Below are positions 44,483-55,036 of a DNA stretch of 64,000 nt, in pieces. The stretch is from Myxocyprinus asiaticus (lineage: Eukaryota > Chordata > Actinopteri > Cypriniformes > Catostomidae): contig NC_059362.1 in NCBI RefSeq assembly GCF_019703515.2, forward strand, positions 26,681,826 through 26,745,825, written 5' to 3'. A model generated the notes under the pieces. The model did no database searches and had not been told where the DNA came from. It saw only the letters and a list, made by a program, of their open reading frames with translations. How positions within the stretch are numbered: position 1 is the stretch's first letter; each line of letters begins with the position of its first letter. The translations under genes were made by a program, and so were the position numbers.

Positions 44483-47398
44483 ACAATATTATAACACTAT
44501 GGTCAAACATTATGGCAGCCTCCTGCTGTGTGAGTGACCAAATGTACAGAAAAAGAGCAATGACTAAAACTTAATAACAAACTGATCAAATGTATACCTT
44601 GTAGTCACTTTGAATAAAAGCGTCTGCCAAATGCATAAATGTAAATGTATATTAAGTCAATATTTAATGTTTACTGGAAAAGTCAAACTGTTTAATACTT
44701 CTCTATCTCTTTGCAGGTTTTGTCCTTCAGTTCTGTCTCTGACGTTCACTCTCATTTTGCTATCCTCACCTCAGCTATCAATAGTCCTTCAGCCTCCTAC
44801 ATCCTTAAATTAGCCAACCGCCTCTATGGAGAGAAAACCTTCAGCTTCTTACCTGTGAGTCCATTCTGCCTTTATTGTTAATAAGACATTTTGCAAAGTG
44901 CCTTGCCAAATCCAGGATTTTAACTTGTCCCTCTTATACTCTTTTTGAGAAAGTCAAAGAAATGGTTAGGCTGAGTTGCATATCTTAACTGTGAATAAAT
45001 AATAGCTCAATATCATTCTATATTTATTGTTTTTCTTCATTTGTGCATTGTTCCCAAAATTATGTTGCAGAACAAACCTTGAGAGAACAAAATCTGTGTA
45101 TAAGTTACACCAGTAAAATAAATGTATTTAAAATAAATAAATGCATGAGGCCATCAATTATTTTTGCAAAGGAAATTTTCCTTTATTTTGTGCTGCAGGA
45201 GTATTTGGACTCCACTCAGAAGCTGTACCATGCTGACCTTCAGACCGTGGACTTCATTGGATCATCTGAAGGGTCACGACAGCTCATCAACAAATGGGTG
45301 GAAGAGCAGACAGAGAGTGAGAATAGTTACATATAGTTTCATTTCAGATATACATACACACTGGGGGCCAAAAGTTTGGAATGATGTACAGATTTTGCAC
45401 TTATGGAAAGAAATTGGTACTTTTATTCACCAAAGTGGCAATTCAACTGATCACAATGTATAGTCAGGATATTAATAACATAAAAAATTACAATTACAAT
45501 TTGAGAAAAATGTTCAGAACTTCTTAAACTACTTCAAAGAGTTCTCATCAAAAAATCCTCCACGTGCAGCAATGACAGCTTTGCAGATTCTTGGCATTCT
45601 AGCTGTCAGTTTGTCCAGATACTCAGGTGACCTTTCACCCCACACTTCCTGTAGCACTTGCCATAGATGTGGCTGTCTTGTCTGGGCACTTCTCACGCAC
45701 CTTACAGTCTAGCTGATCCCACAAAAGCTCAATTGGGTTAAGATCCATAACACTCTTTTCCAATTATCTGTTGTCCAATGTCTGTTTCTCTTTGCCCACT
45801 CTATCCTTTTCTTTTTGTTTTTCTGTTTCAAAAGTGGCTTTTTCTTTGCAATTCTTCCCATAAGGCCTGCACCCCTGAGTCTTCTCTTTACTGTTGTACA
45901 TAAAACTGGTATTGAGCAGGTAGAATTCAATGAAGCTGTCAGCTGAGGATATGTGAGGTGTCTATTTCTCAAACTAGAGACTCTGATGTACTTATCCTCT
46001 TGTTTAGTTGTGGGAATGCTGGAAATGGGGCCTGTCTAGATTTGACTTTTTTCAAATAGTGATGGTGCTGTTTTTTTTACATCAGTGATGTCTATTGTAA
46101 TGACTATACTTTGTGATCAGCTGAATGCCACTTTGTTGAATTAAAGTACCAATTTCCTTCCGAAACAGCCAAATCTGTACATTATTCCAAACTTTTCGCC
46201 CCCAGTGTATATATAAACACATACAAACAAAGTTTTAAAGGTGCTAGTTGGACTTGTTGCTACTCTATACATTTATCTTTTATATTACATATGACATAAA
46301 TTTGTGTTTCTCAGATAAAATCAAAGATCTTCTCAAGCCTGGTATGGTCACTGGAATGACCCGACTAGCTCTGGTTAATGCCATCTACTTCAAAGGGAAC
46401 TGGCTGCAGAGATTTAATGCTCAAGACACTAAAGAAATGCCATTCAAAATAAACCAGGTGTGATCCACTTTTCACACAAAGCCATTTCAGTGCTGAAATG
46501 AATAAATAAAACTTAAAACTTAAAGTCAGTTTTCAGATTATTGTTACATTTCAGAGGTACATCTTTACACACTTCTCCCCACTACACACAGATAAAAATG
46601 AGAGATGTGCACTTACACTCAAACATACTGTACCTATTTAAAAAAGTGCATATAATGAATATGAGAAGCCATACTCTATGTGTTGTCTCTTTCTCATTGG
46701 TAAGTTTTGTGTATTTGTCTGATATCAGAAGGAAAGCCGGCCAGTGCAAATGATGTACCAGATGAAAAAGTTCCCCTTCAACTACATCCATGAGCACCGC
46801 TTGCAAGTCCTGGAGTTACCATACGTAAAGGAGGAGCTCAGCATGTTGGTCCTTCTGCCTGAGGAAACTCAGGATGGCTCTGACCCTCTTCAGAAGGTTA
46901 GCAAAACCTGTTACTCTATGATGATTTCCTAGACAATGTTAGTATTTTGCATGTTCAAAAACCTGAGGTATTTGTGTGTTTGTTTGACAGCTGGAACGTG
47001 AGCTGACCAATGATAAGCTGCTCGAATGGACCACCAGAAACAATATGGACACCCAGACAGATATTGTAGTGCATTTTCCCAAGTTCAAACTGGAAGCTGA
47101 GAGCTCCTTAGCAGAAATATTGATGGGGATGGGTATGACCTCTGTGTTCCAGGGGCCAATGGCTGATCTGACAGGCATGAGCAGTCAGGGTGGTCTGTTC
47201 CTTTCGTCAGTGGCCCACAAGGCTTTTGTGGAAGTAAATGAAGAAGGCACAGAGGCAGCAGCTGCTACGGCAGGCATTGTGTCTTTCTGTATGATACGCG
47301 AGGAGCACTTCATGGCCGATCACCCATTCCTGTTCTTTATCAGGCACAACCCCACCAACAGCATTCTCTTCCTCGGCAGATTCAGAGGCCCATCTTAA
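42881..47398 (+). CDS. serpinb1: Serpin B1 (leukocyte elastase inhibitor), complete
   Basis: A clade B serpin: a nucleo-cytoplasmic suicide inhibitor of neutrophil-type serine proteases, with no signal peptide. Coding exons: 42881..43048, 44717..44854, 45199..45316, 46315..46457, 46729..46896, 46991..47398. All introns are GT-AG and the phases agree (0, 0, 1, 0, 0). They give 380 residues, the usual ov-serpin length. Landmarks: [68 protein letters not shown], the hinge [16 protein letters not shown], and the C-terminal signature [20 protein letters not shown] and GRF. The reactive loop reads [12 protein letters not shown]. By alignment with the human protein as I recall it, Phe-Cys is the P1 region and the loop is one residue shorter after it. 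Nothing suggests inactivation. A MITE sits in intron 1 and a Tc1 relic in intron 3. I favour B1 over B6 on the reactive loop. Confidence 0.93.
43565..44168. mobile_element. TTAA-type MITE in serpinb1 intron 1
   Basis: TTTTAAAGGGATAGTTCACA to GGGGTCAACTATCCCTTTAA, both arms present, about 604 bp. It is one of the two most complete copies in the window. Confidence 0.88.
44447..44652 (+). mobile_element. (AT)n run and L2-type LINE 3' tail in serpinb1 intron 1
   Basis: An AT run at 44447-44480 is followed by GCCTCCTGCTGTGTGAGTGA and, at about 44600, AGTCACTTTGAATAAAAGCG then TCTGCCAAATG. That is the same 3' tail as the LINE at 13511-14642. No coding part remains. Confidence 0.75.
44717..44854 (+). 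CDS. serpinb1: serpinb1 coding exon 2
   Basis: 46 codons after TTTGCAG, donor GTGAGT. They encode the segment after the missing CD-loop insert and [17 protein letters not shown]. Confidence 0.93.
45199..45316 (+). CDS. serpinb1: serpinb1 coding exon 3
   Basis: 118 nt after GTGCTGCAG, ending in phase 1 before GTGAGA. It encodes [19 protein letters not shown] and [10 protein letters not shown]. Confidence 0.92.
45359..46207 (-). mobile_element. Tc1-like transposon in serpinb1 intron 3
   Basis: Inverted ends CACTGGGGGCCAAAAGTTTG (left) and CAAACTTTTCGCCCCCAGTG (right), with TA-rich flanks, bound 849 bp. The inner end also repeats (GATGTACAGATTT and AAATCTGTACATTA). It is shorter than a full Tc1 element (about 1.6 kb), so much of the transposase is deleted. 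Confidence 0.9.
45709..45972 (-). pseudogene. Tc1 transposase fragment
   Basis: The frame reads [20 protein letters not shown] and [14 protein letters not shown], the helix-turn-helix to catalytic-domain junction of Tc1 transposases. The DD34E catalytic acidic residues are largely missing and the frame closes early, so it is inactive. Confidence 0.85.
46315..46457 (+). CDS. serpinb1: serpinb1 coding exon 4
   Basis: 143 nt after TTTCTCAG, donor GTGTGA. It encodes [19 protein letters not shown] and [10 protein letters not shown], the conserved strand 3A and breach region. Confidence 0.93.
46729..46896 (+). CDS. serpinb1: serpinb1 coding exon 5
   Basis: 56 codons after TGATATCAG. The donor is the weaker GTTAGC. 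It encodes [15 protein letters not shown] and [17 protein letters not shown]. Confidence 0.93.
46991..47398 (+). CDS. serpinb1: serpinb1 coding exon 6 with reactive-centre loop
   Basis: 408 nt after TTTGACAG to a TAA stop. It carries [12 protein letters not shown], the hinge [10 protein letters not shown], the reactive loop and the terminal FLGRFRGPS. The small, Ala-rich hinge is that of an inhibitory serpin. Confidence 0.95.
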   Translation: MERELTNDKLLEWTTRNNMDTQTDIVVHFPKFKLEAESSLAEILMGMGMTSVFQGPMADLTGMSSQGGLFLSSVAHKAFVEVNEEGTEAAAATAGIVSFCMIREEHFMADHPFLFFIRHNPTNSILFLGRFRGPS

Positions 47399-47424
47399 AG
47401 ATGCTGTGTCTTCTCTCTTATACC

Positions 47425-47430
47425 AATAAA
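47425..47430 (+). terminator. serpinb1 polyadenylation signal
   Basis: AATAAA 27 bp after the stop codon. It implies a very short 3' UTR. Confidence 0.6.
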
Positions 47431-48015
47431 TATTAATCAAAATGCTTTTTAAGTTGATAATTTAACATTTTATGATAATAATATTTGTTTTTCAAAAAAT
47501 GCCTATGGATAATGTCTTGGATTTGGATTTAGTTGAATTAAATTCTGTAAAATGCAAAGGAGAGTAATGTACAGTAATGAGAGTAAAGATATTATCATAA
47601 ATAGAATTATGGCAATATTACAGCCTCCTGCTGTGTGAGTGAGCAAATGTACAGAAGAACAACCATGATTAAAACTTAATAACAAACTGATAAAATGTAT
47701 ACCTTGAATGCAAAGTCGCTTTGGATAACAGCATTAATTTACATTACATCATATAAATAACGCCTTGGATTTAGTTCTGTAAAACGCAAAAGGAGAGTAT
47801 TGTACAGTAATGAGAGTAAGAAGTTAGGAGAGTAGTGTAAAGTCTGGTAAACTATCCAGGCTGCTCTTTTCCATACAACATAAGTGGATGGGGACCAGTG
47901 GCTGTCAGGCTGCAAAAAGCAAAGAAGTTCCATGGGTGTCAATTGCACTGCACAAAAAATAAATACAAAATGTATGTGTTTGTAGTGAACAGGTCAGGAG
48001 AGGAGGAGAAGATAT
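47431..48015. other. Downstream flank of serpinb1; repeat tail and local duplication
   Basis: Bases 47600-47750 repeat the L2-type tail text of intron 1 (CAGCCTCCTGCTGTGTGAGT, then AAAGTCGCTTTGGATAACAG). On either side, 47510-47590 and 47760-47825 are diverged copies of each other (GGATTTAGTT ... AGGAGAGTA(A/T)TGTACAGTAA). No gene seen. Confidence 0.6.
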
Positions 48016-48904
48016 TTAAAGGTGCACTCACTCATTTTTTGAAGTATGTCGAAGTGGCTTACATTGGCTTGCACTGACACCTAGTGGTGTGGATGCTGCC
48101 TCATTCAAACAGTTGTTACAGTTATCAATGCCAATGTAGAAATTCACTATGCACAGAAAAGCTGGCTCTACACTAGCTGATTTTTCCAATGATTTTCAGG
48201 TGTTAGCTTCATTAACATAATCACCGGCCAGGCAGAGGGAGACAGGCGCCCATTGTGGAGGTGTTAATCACTTGACCGCCAGGACTCCCTGCTGAGTTAC
48301 TGGCTTCAAGCACTGAAAATACATATCTGTTTTGTTTGAAAAATTAATTCTGTCACTGAGAAGAACTGACAAGCTGATCGGAACTTTTTTTTTAATCACA
48401 TTCAGCTGCATATCATCAGAAACACTGATTAAAATACATAGTGATTCTGTCATTCTACAGAAATAATGCAAAAGCAATTAATGACTGATAAAAATAACCT
48501 TGACGGGCAATTGAATGTTTTGGTGATTTTAAAATATAACCTTGTGAAAGCCAACTGAACCATGAAGAAAATGCAACATTGTAACTATTTTAGCCCCTGT
48601 TTGGGAACAATCAAACAATCACAGGTCTGAAAATGGCCGAAATCACTCACAGGGATCCGAGAGAGATATTTGTCCTTAAGTGTGACACCCCTCCAACATT
48701 TTTAATTGGCAAGTGTGTTATACCTCTGACTGAAGAGATCAAGATCTCAGCAAAACAGTCTGCATATGTGACACCCTCAGCCAAAACGAGTTGTTTTTAG
48801 TCTGCTAGAGTAGAGCTAGCTTAAGCCAGGATAAATTTATTCCATGAATGAAAGTGTCGAATAACAGGGCAGTTACTGAGACTAAGCAAGTAGTACAAAG
48901 TAAT

Positions 48905-49556
48905 ACACATGTTAAAAATACATTCTCTGAAAAACCTAAATATTTTATGCAGTGTTGTTTCTAAAACAAGATCAATCAAATTCTTGTTTTAAGGATTTTT
49001 AGAAATGTTTACAGGAAAATAATATAAACATTATTATCCAGAATACGATTTTTGCCCTAATATCAAAGGTCTTACTAGAAAAAAATAAATTATGATCCAA
49101 CGTGAATTTTCTTGATAAAAAAATATGATCGTGCCTGGTAACGTGCATGTAAAATGGCTAGAAATAGCGTTTTAGCTTAGCGTAAAGCTGACAATTTACA
49201 CAAGGTTTATTTCTATTTCTTCTGCTCCAAACTTACTTCAAACTTACTTCTTTGTCTGCTCGTATGAATGTAACACATCATAAGAAAGTGTTTCACCGCT
49301 GTTCAAATGCACTTTGGATCGCATCATTTATATGGATAAATGTTTTCCATCTGAAAGGACTAAATATTAAATGAAACAAATGACAATAAAATGCAAAGTA
49401 ATCTCTTCAGTAATCAAAATACTTTTTGAATGTAACTGTATTCTAATTACCAATGATTTAAATTGTAACTGTAGTGGAATACAGTTACTTATATTTAGTA
49501 TTTTAAATACGTAATCCTGTTACATGTATTCCGTTACTCCCCTACCCGGACTGTCT
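48905..49556 (-). mobile_element. hAT-type MITE, inverted truncated copy
   Basis: The reverse complement of the 37877-38725 element, with long near-identical stretches (for example AAACCTAAATATTTTATGCA and the CTAGAAATAGC(A/G)TTTTAGCTTAG region). The outer left end is missing. The right end CCGTTACTCCCCTACCC is diverged. Confidence 0.9.
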
Positions 49557-50343
49557 GTTACTTAAATCTCATACTTTGTATATACATGTTATTAGGGGCA
49601 CCTGTAGGATTTCTTCTCAAGGTACACACAGGAACCTTACCAAGTAATGAAGTGTATCCTTATACGGGGGTCCGGGGCATACACCCCCAGGAGATTGTCT
49701 TTGCAAAAACAACACCAGAGTGTTAAAAATTCTGGTGACTTTGAGAGAAGCATCTTTATATTTTCTTCAGTATGTGTATTAACATTTATGTAATAATTTG
49801 CTAAAAAGCATTTCTAAAAGAATTATTCATGTGACACAGCAAATAGTTTTTTGAACTTCATCCAGTGATCTGTTTGATCTCTGTGTTCCAAATTATCCAG
49901 AAACTGTTTGACTGCATGAGAAACAATCTCATCAAAATCTCTCAGGGGGCTATTTTTCTCAATTCTTACCTTAAAGCACTTTAAGTATACATCCTACATT
50001 ATGGCCCTTCTTTATTCACTTGTTTCCCAGCAAGACTTAATGAAGTCATGTGCTAACTTACATTTATATTGTTATTCTCAGGGACGGATTATAACTTGCA
50101 AGGGCCCCCCTCCCCTCCCACCATTTTTTACATAGCAACTGGCCCAAAAGTGTGTTTTTGTTTTCATGCCCAAAAGGTTTTAGAGAGGGGGGATCGCCAA
50201 ACTGGATCGCGCAACCTTAAAGCCCAGGGCCCCCCCTTGCAGTCAAGGGCCCCTGGTAGTCAAGGGCCCCTGGGCACTGGCCCCATTGGCCCGATCAGTA
50301 ATCCATCCCTGGTTGTTCTCGGCAGATACCTTTAACAAAATCT
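49557..50343. other. Intergenic, nothing recognised
   Basis: A GC-richer patch at 50090-50310 (AGGGCCCCC repeats) looks like part of a hAT-type element, with CAGGGACGGATTATAACTTG as a possible end. No gene seen. Confidence 0.4.
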
Positions 50344-50460
50344 TAAACTAAAAATACTTAATTTCTGTCATCATTACTCAACCTCGTGTTGTTCCCCAAA
50401 TATTTCTTTCTTGTGTAGTACAAAAGATGTTAGGCAAAATGGCAGTCTAAGTCACCATTC

Positions 50461-50549
<89 letters not shown>

Positions 50550-50712
50550 TATATATATATTTCATACAATGAAAGTAAATACTCAGACAAACATTCTGCC
50601 TAACATCTCCTTTTGAGTTACACAGAAAAATGAAAGTCATACAGGTTTGCAAAAGTGTGAAAATGTGAAGTGATGACAGAATTGTCATTTTTGGGTGAAC
50701 TATCCCTTTAAC
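50344..50712. mobile_element. TTAA-type MITE with (AT)n in its loop
   Basis: The arms (CATCATTACTCAACCTCGTG and TTTTTGGGTGAACTATCCCT) enclose an AT microsatellite of about 85 bp at 50464-50548. The internal text AAAAGATGTTAGGCAAAATG is inverted as ATTCTGCCTAACATCTCCTT. It is the same subtype as 33779-34054. Confidence 0.8.
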
Positions 50713-51229
50713 AGTCAATGATCACAAGTCAAATGCACTGAACATGTTAACAGATGAAATCCTAAAAGAGCGGACCTTGTTGCTAAATCAGTTATGATGT
50801 TTACTGAAAGACAATAACATGTTTATTAAAGAACTTGACTAATTCACAAGGCAGGGAAAATCCCTGTATAGCCTACGTCAGATGATGGAGATGAGGGATG
50901 TAACAGGTGTTTAGCAGAGTGATGAAATCTGTTTTAAGCGTTTTTCTACACTCTAAGTAGTTCTGTTAGCATTACACACAAAGCATTTTTTGCTGGTTCT
51001 GCCTTTCTTCTAAAAGGGGCTGTTTTATAAAGGAGCGTCACGATCGTGCGCTTGCACTGTATAAACAGGAGCGATTGTTTTATCACGTCACTTGCTTGCA
51101 GAGACGCTGTATAACATTTTCTTGTTAAATTAACAGGTTTATCTAGGTGTAATCTTTAAGTTCAGCAAATATGCAACTTCCTTTGCTCACTGTGTGCTCA
51201 CACTAAATTCGACAAGCGTACGGAATGCT

Positions 51230-51234
<5 letters not shown>

Positions 51235-51264
<30 letters not shown>
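51235..51264. repeat. (GA)n microsatellite
   Basis: Fifteen GA units. Confidence 0.95.
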
Positions 51265-51266
<2 letters not shown>

Positions 51267-51729
51267 CCGCTTTACCAAAGTTAAAAATGCAGGTTAGTAA
51301 AGCAGTACAAATGGAGAAAAGTAGTATTGCCGGTGTGAATTAGGCACAACACCGGGCAATACTTAAAATAAAACTAGTATTGCCATGGCAATACTGGCAA
51401 CGGCGGCCTATGCTAACATGGCTGCCCCCATGAGGCGCCTCTGCTCCATATATAATCAAAGTTTTTATAAGGTTACTGATATGACTGGACTCTTCATCTC
51501 ACATGAGTTGTCATGGTTGTATATATAGGTTTCAAAATTGCTATTCATTTCTTAAGAAGTAAAACTTTTTAAATGAGGAAAAAAATTACGGAGTGAACCT
51601 TTAACCTCTTATTTATTCATTTTGAATGGTTCACATAGAATATCTCACATGGCTATGAAATGAAATGTGTGTTTTCGCAATAAAGTAATACATTATACCC
51701 CATGAACAACACATTTGAGAGTAGAAGTT

Positions 51730-52079
51730 TTAAAGGTTCCCTCAGAAATGTTTTAAAGTTTGTCAAAGTATGGCTTAAACTGGCACCTAGCGCCCTGGAT
51801 GCTGCATCATTCAATGCCATTGTAGAAATTCACTATACACACTGCAGTATGCCAGGATTAATTTAATCCATGAATGAAATTGTCCAATAACATGGCTGCC
51901 CCAGTCACTCCTGCTCCATGTAGAATAAAAGAGCTTTTATAAGGTTGCTGATATGACTTAACTCTTCATCTCACGAGTGGTCATGATTTTATACACATTT
52001 CAAAATAATTTATTTAGAAGTAAAACTTTTTAAATGAGGAAAAAAAAAAAAGAAAAGAAAAAACTGAGTGCACCTTTAA
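51730..52079. mobile_element. TTAA-flanked GGTGCACTCAG-family MITE, compact copy
   Basis: TTAAAGGTTCCCTCAG at the left and CTGAGTGCACCTTTAA at the right, 350 bp. It serves as the uninterrupted reference for the split copy at 48016-51604. Confidence 0.75.
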
Positions 52080-53129
52080 GACTTTTAAGATAAAATACTT
52101 TCTTTGATAACTATGATAATATGAGTGTGTAGCCTTTCTAATAATAGCTACACCTTTCCACATCATGGTTTTGAGAACAAGCCAATCAGAATTCAGTATT
52201 ACAACTCTAGTATTTGTAAAACACAGCCACACTGAAACAGGTGGTCATATCTGTTTGCAAAAGGAACTCTAAATATGAGACAAGTAAGCAGAGAGAATCA
52301 ACATTTGGTTTGGCACACTGTGACAAAGGCAAAAACTCACTTGCCACAGTCTTCAGGTCAACCACCCCTCTAACAGAATCCCTTGAATACTAATTCAACT
52401 CATCTTGTCCTCAAGATACCACAGCAGTCCTACGAAAGAGCCACCTATTGAAGTGATTTTTCATCACTCCTTTTCCAATTTTTTTTTTTTTTTTATGTTC
52501 TTTCCAAATTTGGCTTAGATTATCTATGACCATACTAGACAAACTTTATCTCATAAATTCTTTGTTTTCATAAATCATTTGGTTAGCCACCTGTTGTTCT
52601 TGAACTCTTTGCACTGCATTGTGTAGGCCTATATTTAGAATATTGGTGTCAGAATGAGGGAACCAATTAACGCAATTTTAAGTGGACCTCAGGGAAACTT
52701 TTACTAATAAAAATTTATTATATTACCTCTTTAATACAGCTCAAAATGTAACCTCGCACGATTTTCAATATGACCGAGGCAAGAGGATGTTCAGGTAGTG
52801 CTATGGAGTAGACTGATCTGTTAGTTGTTTTCAAAATGCCTCACAAATGCCTGTTGTCTTTCACAATTCTTTTTGCCTTCTTTTTTTGCAAATTGTGAAT
52901 ATCTGTGTAATGGAGATTGCCAAGTGACAGACATAGGACACAAACAGTGCACCAAAAAAAAAAAAAAAGAAAAAAAAAGACAATTTTTCTCCCCTTAAAA
53001 ACATGCCAAAATAAATACAAAAAATAACAATAATGGGGCAATGAACAACTCATGAAAATGAAAAAGAAACCATACCTCGAAGTGAAACAAAAATCCAACC
53101 CCTGAGCAGCCAGACAAAACCAAATGAAG
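52080..53129. other. Intergenic, nothing recognised
   Basis: T- and A-runs at 52483-52494 and 52954-52979. The frame at 53098-52841 (minus) spans the homopolymer and is not coding. Confidence 0.5.
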
Positions 53130-53498
53130 ACTGAAAAATGTTGTATAGTGAGGATGTTTTCAAAAATGATGCCATGAATTAATTTTATTTATCAATTAAC
53201 TTCATACAAAGTGCAGTAAACATAAAAAACTCAATATTTGGTATTACCACCCTACGCCTTAAAAACAGCACCAATTCTCCTTTGTACCCTTGCACAACGT
53301 TTTTCAAGGTTGTTGGCAGATAGGTTGTTCCAAGGTTGTTCCTTGTTCTACTTCTATTCTATTCTATTTGCAAAAGGAATGTTTAGAAATCTCAAACTGA
53401 TATTTCCTATTGACACACTAAATCAGAAGATATAAAATAACCAACTTAAGACAAATGTTTTGTGAAACATTTAATGTGGCTAAGACTTTTGCATGGTA

Positions 53499-53560
<62 letters not shown>
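53130..53560. mobile_element. Tc1-like remnant plus (AT)n run
   Basis: It ends GACTTTTGCATGGTACTGTA near 53503, a Tc1 terminus similar to that at 3759. The inner text (TTAAAAACAGCACCAATTCT, TTGTACCCTTGCACAACG) is typical of Tc1 transposase-strand sequence. The left terminus is not found. An AT run follows at 53504-53559. Confidence 0.6.
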
Positions 53561-53572
<12 letters not shown>

Positions 53573-53585
53573 ACCAATGTGTTAA

Positions 53586-54902
53586 AGGGGTCATGACATG
53601 AGAAATAAAATTTTCCTTGATCTTTTTACATAAAGAGGAAATTTTACTATAAAATCATACTGTGAGTTTCAGAACTGAAAATTCCTCCTTAATAGAAGAG
53701 AGCATTTATTTAAACCAAGCTGCAAAAACGGCTTGTTTGGAATTCGTGGAACTTGTGATGTCACAAGGACAAAATACATCTGCATATGCAATGGCTACTT
53801 ATCATCATAGCACCCTTGGCCCCACCCACTGGAACTTAGTCAGTCACACTGGAGAAGAGGAAAGAGATGGGCCTGTCATGGGAGATTCATCCAAAGTGGA
53901 CTTACACAGGGCACATTCATATGTCTATCTGGATTTAAATGTTTTTCTACATAAACATGAATGGCTTTGATCTTTATCATACATGTTGTACCACTTTTAA
54001 AAGATGCAATGTCAAGTTATAACTCTAAAAATGATCCCCATTGTGTTTCAATAAGCTGCGCTGTCTTGCTGTTGTGCTGTTTTGAAGTTGTCCTGGACTG
54101 TTTTTTGCACCCATCTGTGCTATTTTTAATTTTTGGTCTTCTGTAAACATCTTTGATCGTTTTGATGCGTTTCCGGTGATGTGTACCGCGTTTTTAGAGC
54201 GCAACTTTCAAAAAGGCATCTCATCCTGCTGCTGCCACTGACTGGGAAAAACACATGCAGTCCTGTCTGTAAACAAACTGGGAAAATGTGAGATGTGAAG
54301 ACCAGCGTCCCTGCTTTGGCCTGTTGAAGCTGGTTTAAGCACACAACATCACTGTGTATTGTATTATGTTTGAGCATTCAGTAGATTTCAGTGTGAATTG
54401 CTTGTGAAACAGTCACAATATGATTCAAGCTTTGCAAAGGAACTGTTATTGAAAGATGGGCAGTTAACATTGGACTATTGGATGAAAAACTATACATAAC
54501 CAATTTCATTCGTGAATATTTAATGTCATGACTGTTTGATAGTTTATGCTGTGCTTGACTGAACATTTTTGATATATTCAGATGAAATGTTTTGGGTGTA
54601 CGTTATGTTTAACCCTGAATTGTAGCATTATAATGTTGTGTGGAGTTGGTTTATTTTCTTCGGATTGCATTTCAAATATGCCTGTATTGGAAGGGCTGCA
54701 TGATGTTAGCCAATCACAACAGTGGGCGTTTACACTGAAGTCTTAAAGGGCTAGGCAGCTTAAAACCAAGCATTTCAGACAGAGGGCTAGAGACAGGGTG
54801 GAAAATTATTATATATGAATAAATTATGAATGTTTGGTGCAAAAAAAAACTTGTGGATCACCGGGAAGATAATATATATATAAAGAGTATGTCATGACCC
54901 CT
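53586..54902. mobile_element. TTAA-flanked transposon abutting the KEG-like stop codon
   Basis: Ends AGGGGTCATGACATGAGAAA and TATGTCATGACCCCT are inverted repeats. TTAA occurs on both outer sides (53582-53585 and 54903-54906). It is 1317 bp. The frame at 53662-53970 has no recognisable family and reads through conserved repeat sequence, so I do not call a gene. TTAA duplication is typical of piggyBac-type insertion. Confidence 0.8.
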
Positions 54903-55036
54903 TTAATGTATGTAATTAAAAGAACATGCTCCTTCGTCCTGTGTGTCATCATTAGGAGCAGCCTCCATCTCTGAGACAATGCCTGTCCAGTTAGACTGCT
55001 CAGGAAAGTTAACAGTCACTTTGGTGCCATCTATAG
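54903..55036 (-). CDS. KEG-like repeat n, second half, and C-terminus
   Basis: 134 nt after TCTTTCAACAG. It encodes DGTKVTVNFPEQSNWTGIVS and EMEA, then an acidic tail and CSFNYIH before TAA. The stop lies in the TTAA target site of the adjoining transposon. Confidence 0.75.

Larger units (their letters stand above)
48016..51604. mobile_element. TTAA-flanked GGTGCACTCA element interrupted by nested insertions
   Basis: The left end TTAAAGGTGCACTCACTCA at 48016 pairs with the right end ACGGAGTGAACCTTTAA at 51604. Its internal landmarks (CTGGATGCTGC-type text, ATTCCATGAATGAAAG, AACATGGCTGCCCCCATGAG, CTTTTTAAATGAGG) appear in the same order, uninterrupted, in the 350-bp copy at 51730-52079. About 2.5 kb of other DNA between 48.88 and 51.40 kb therefore inserted later. 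Confidence 0.5.

Noticed and set aside
53662..53970. 102-codon plus-strand frame
   Set aside because: It lies inside a non-autonomous TTAA-flanked transposon with no transposase motif, good start context or splice support.
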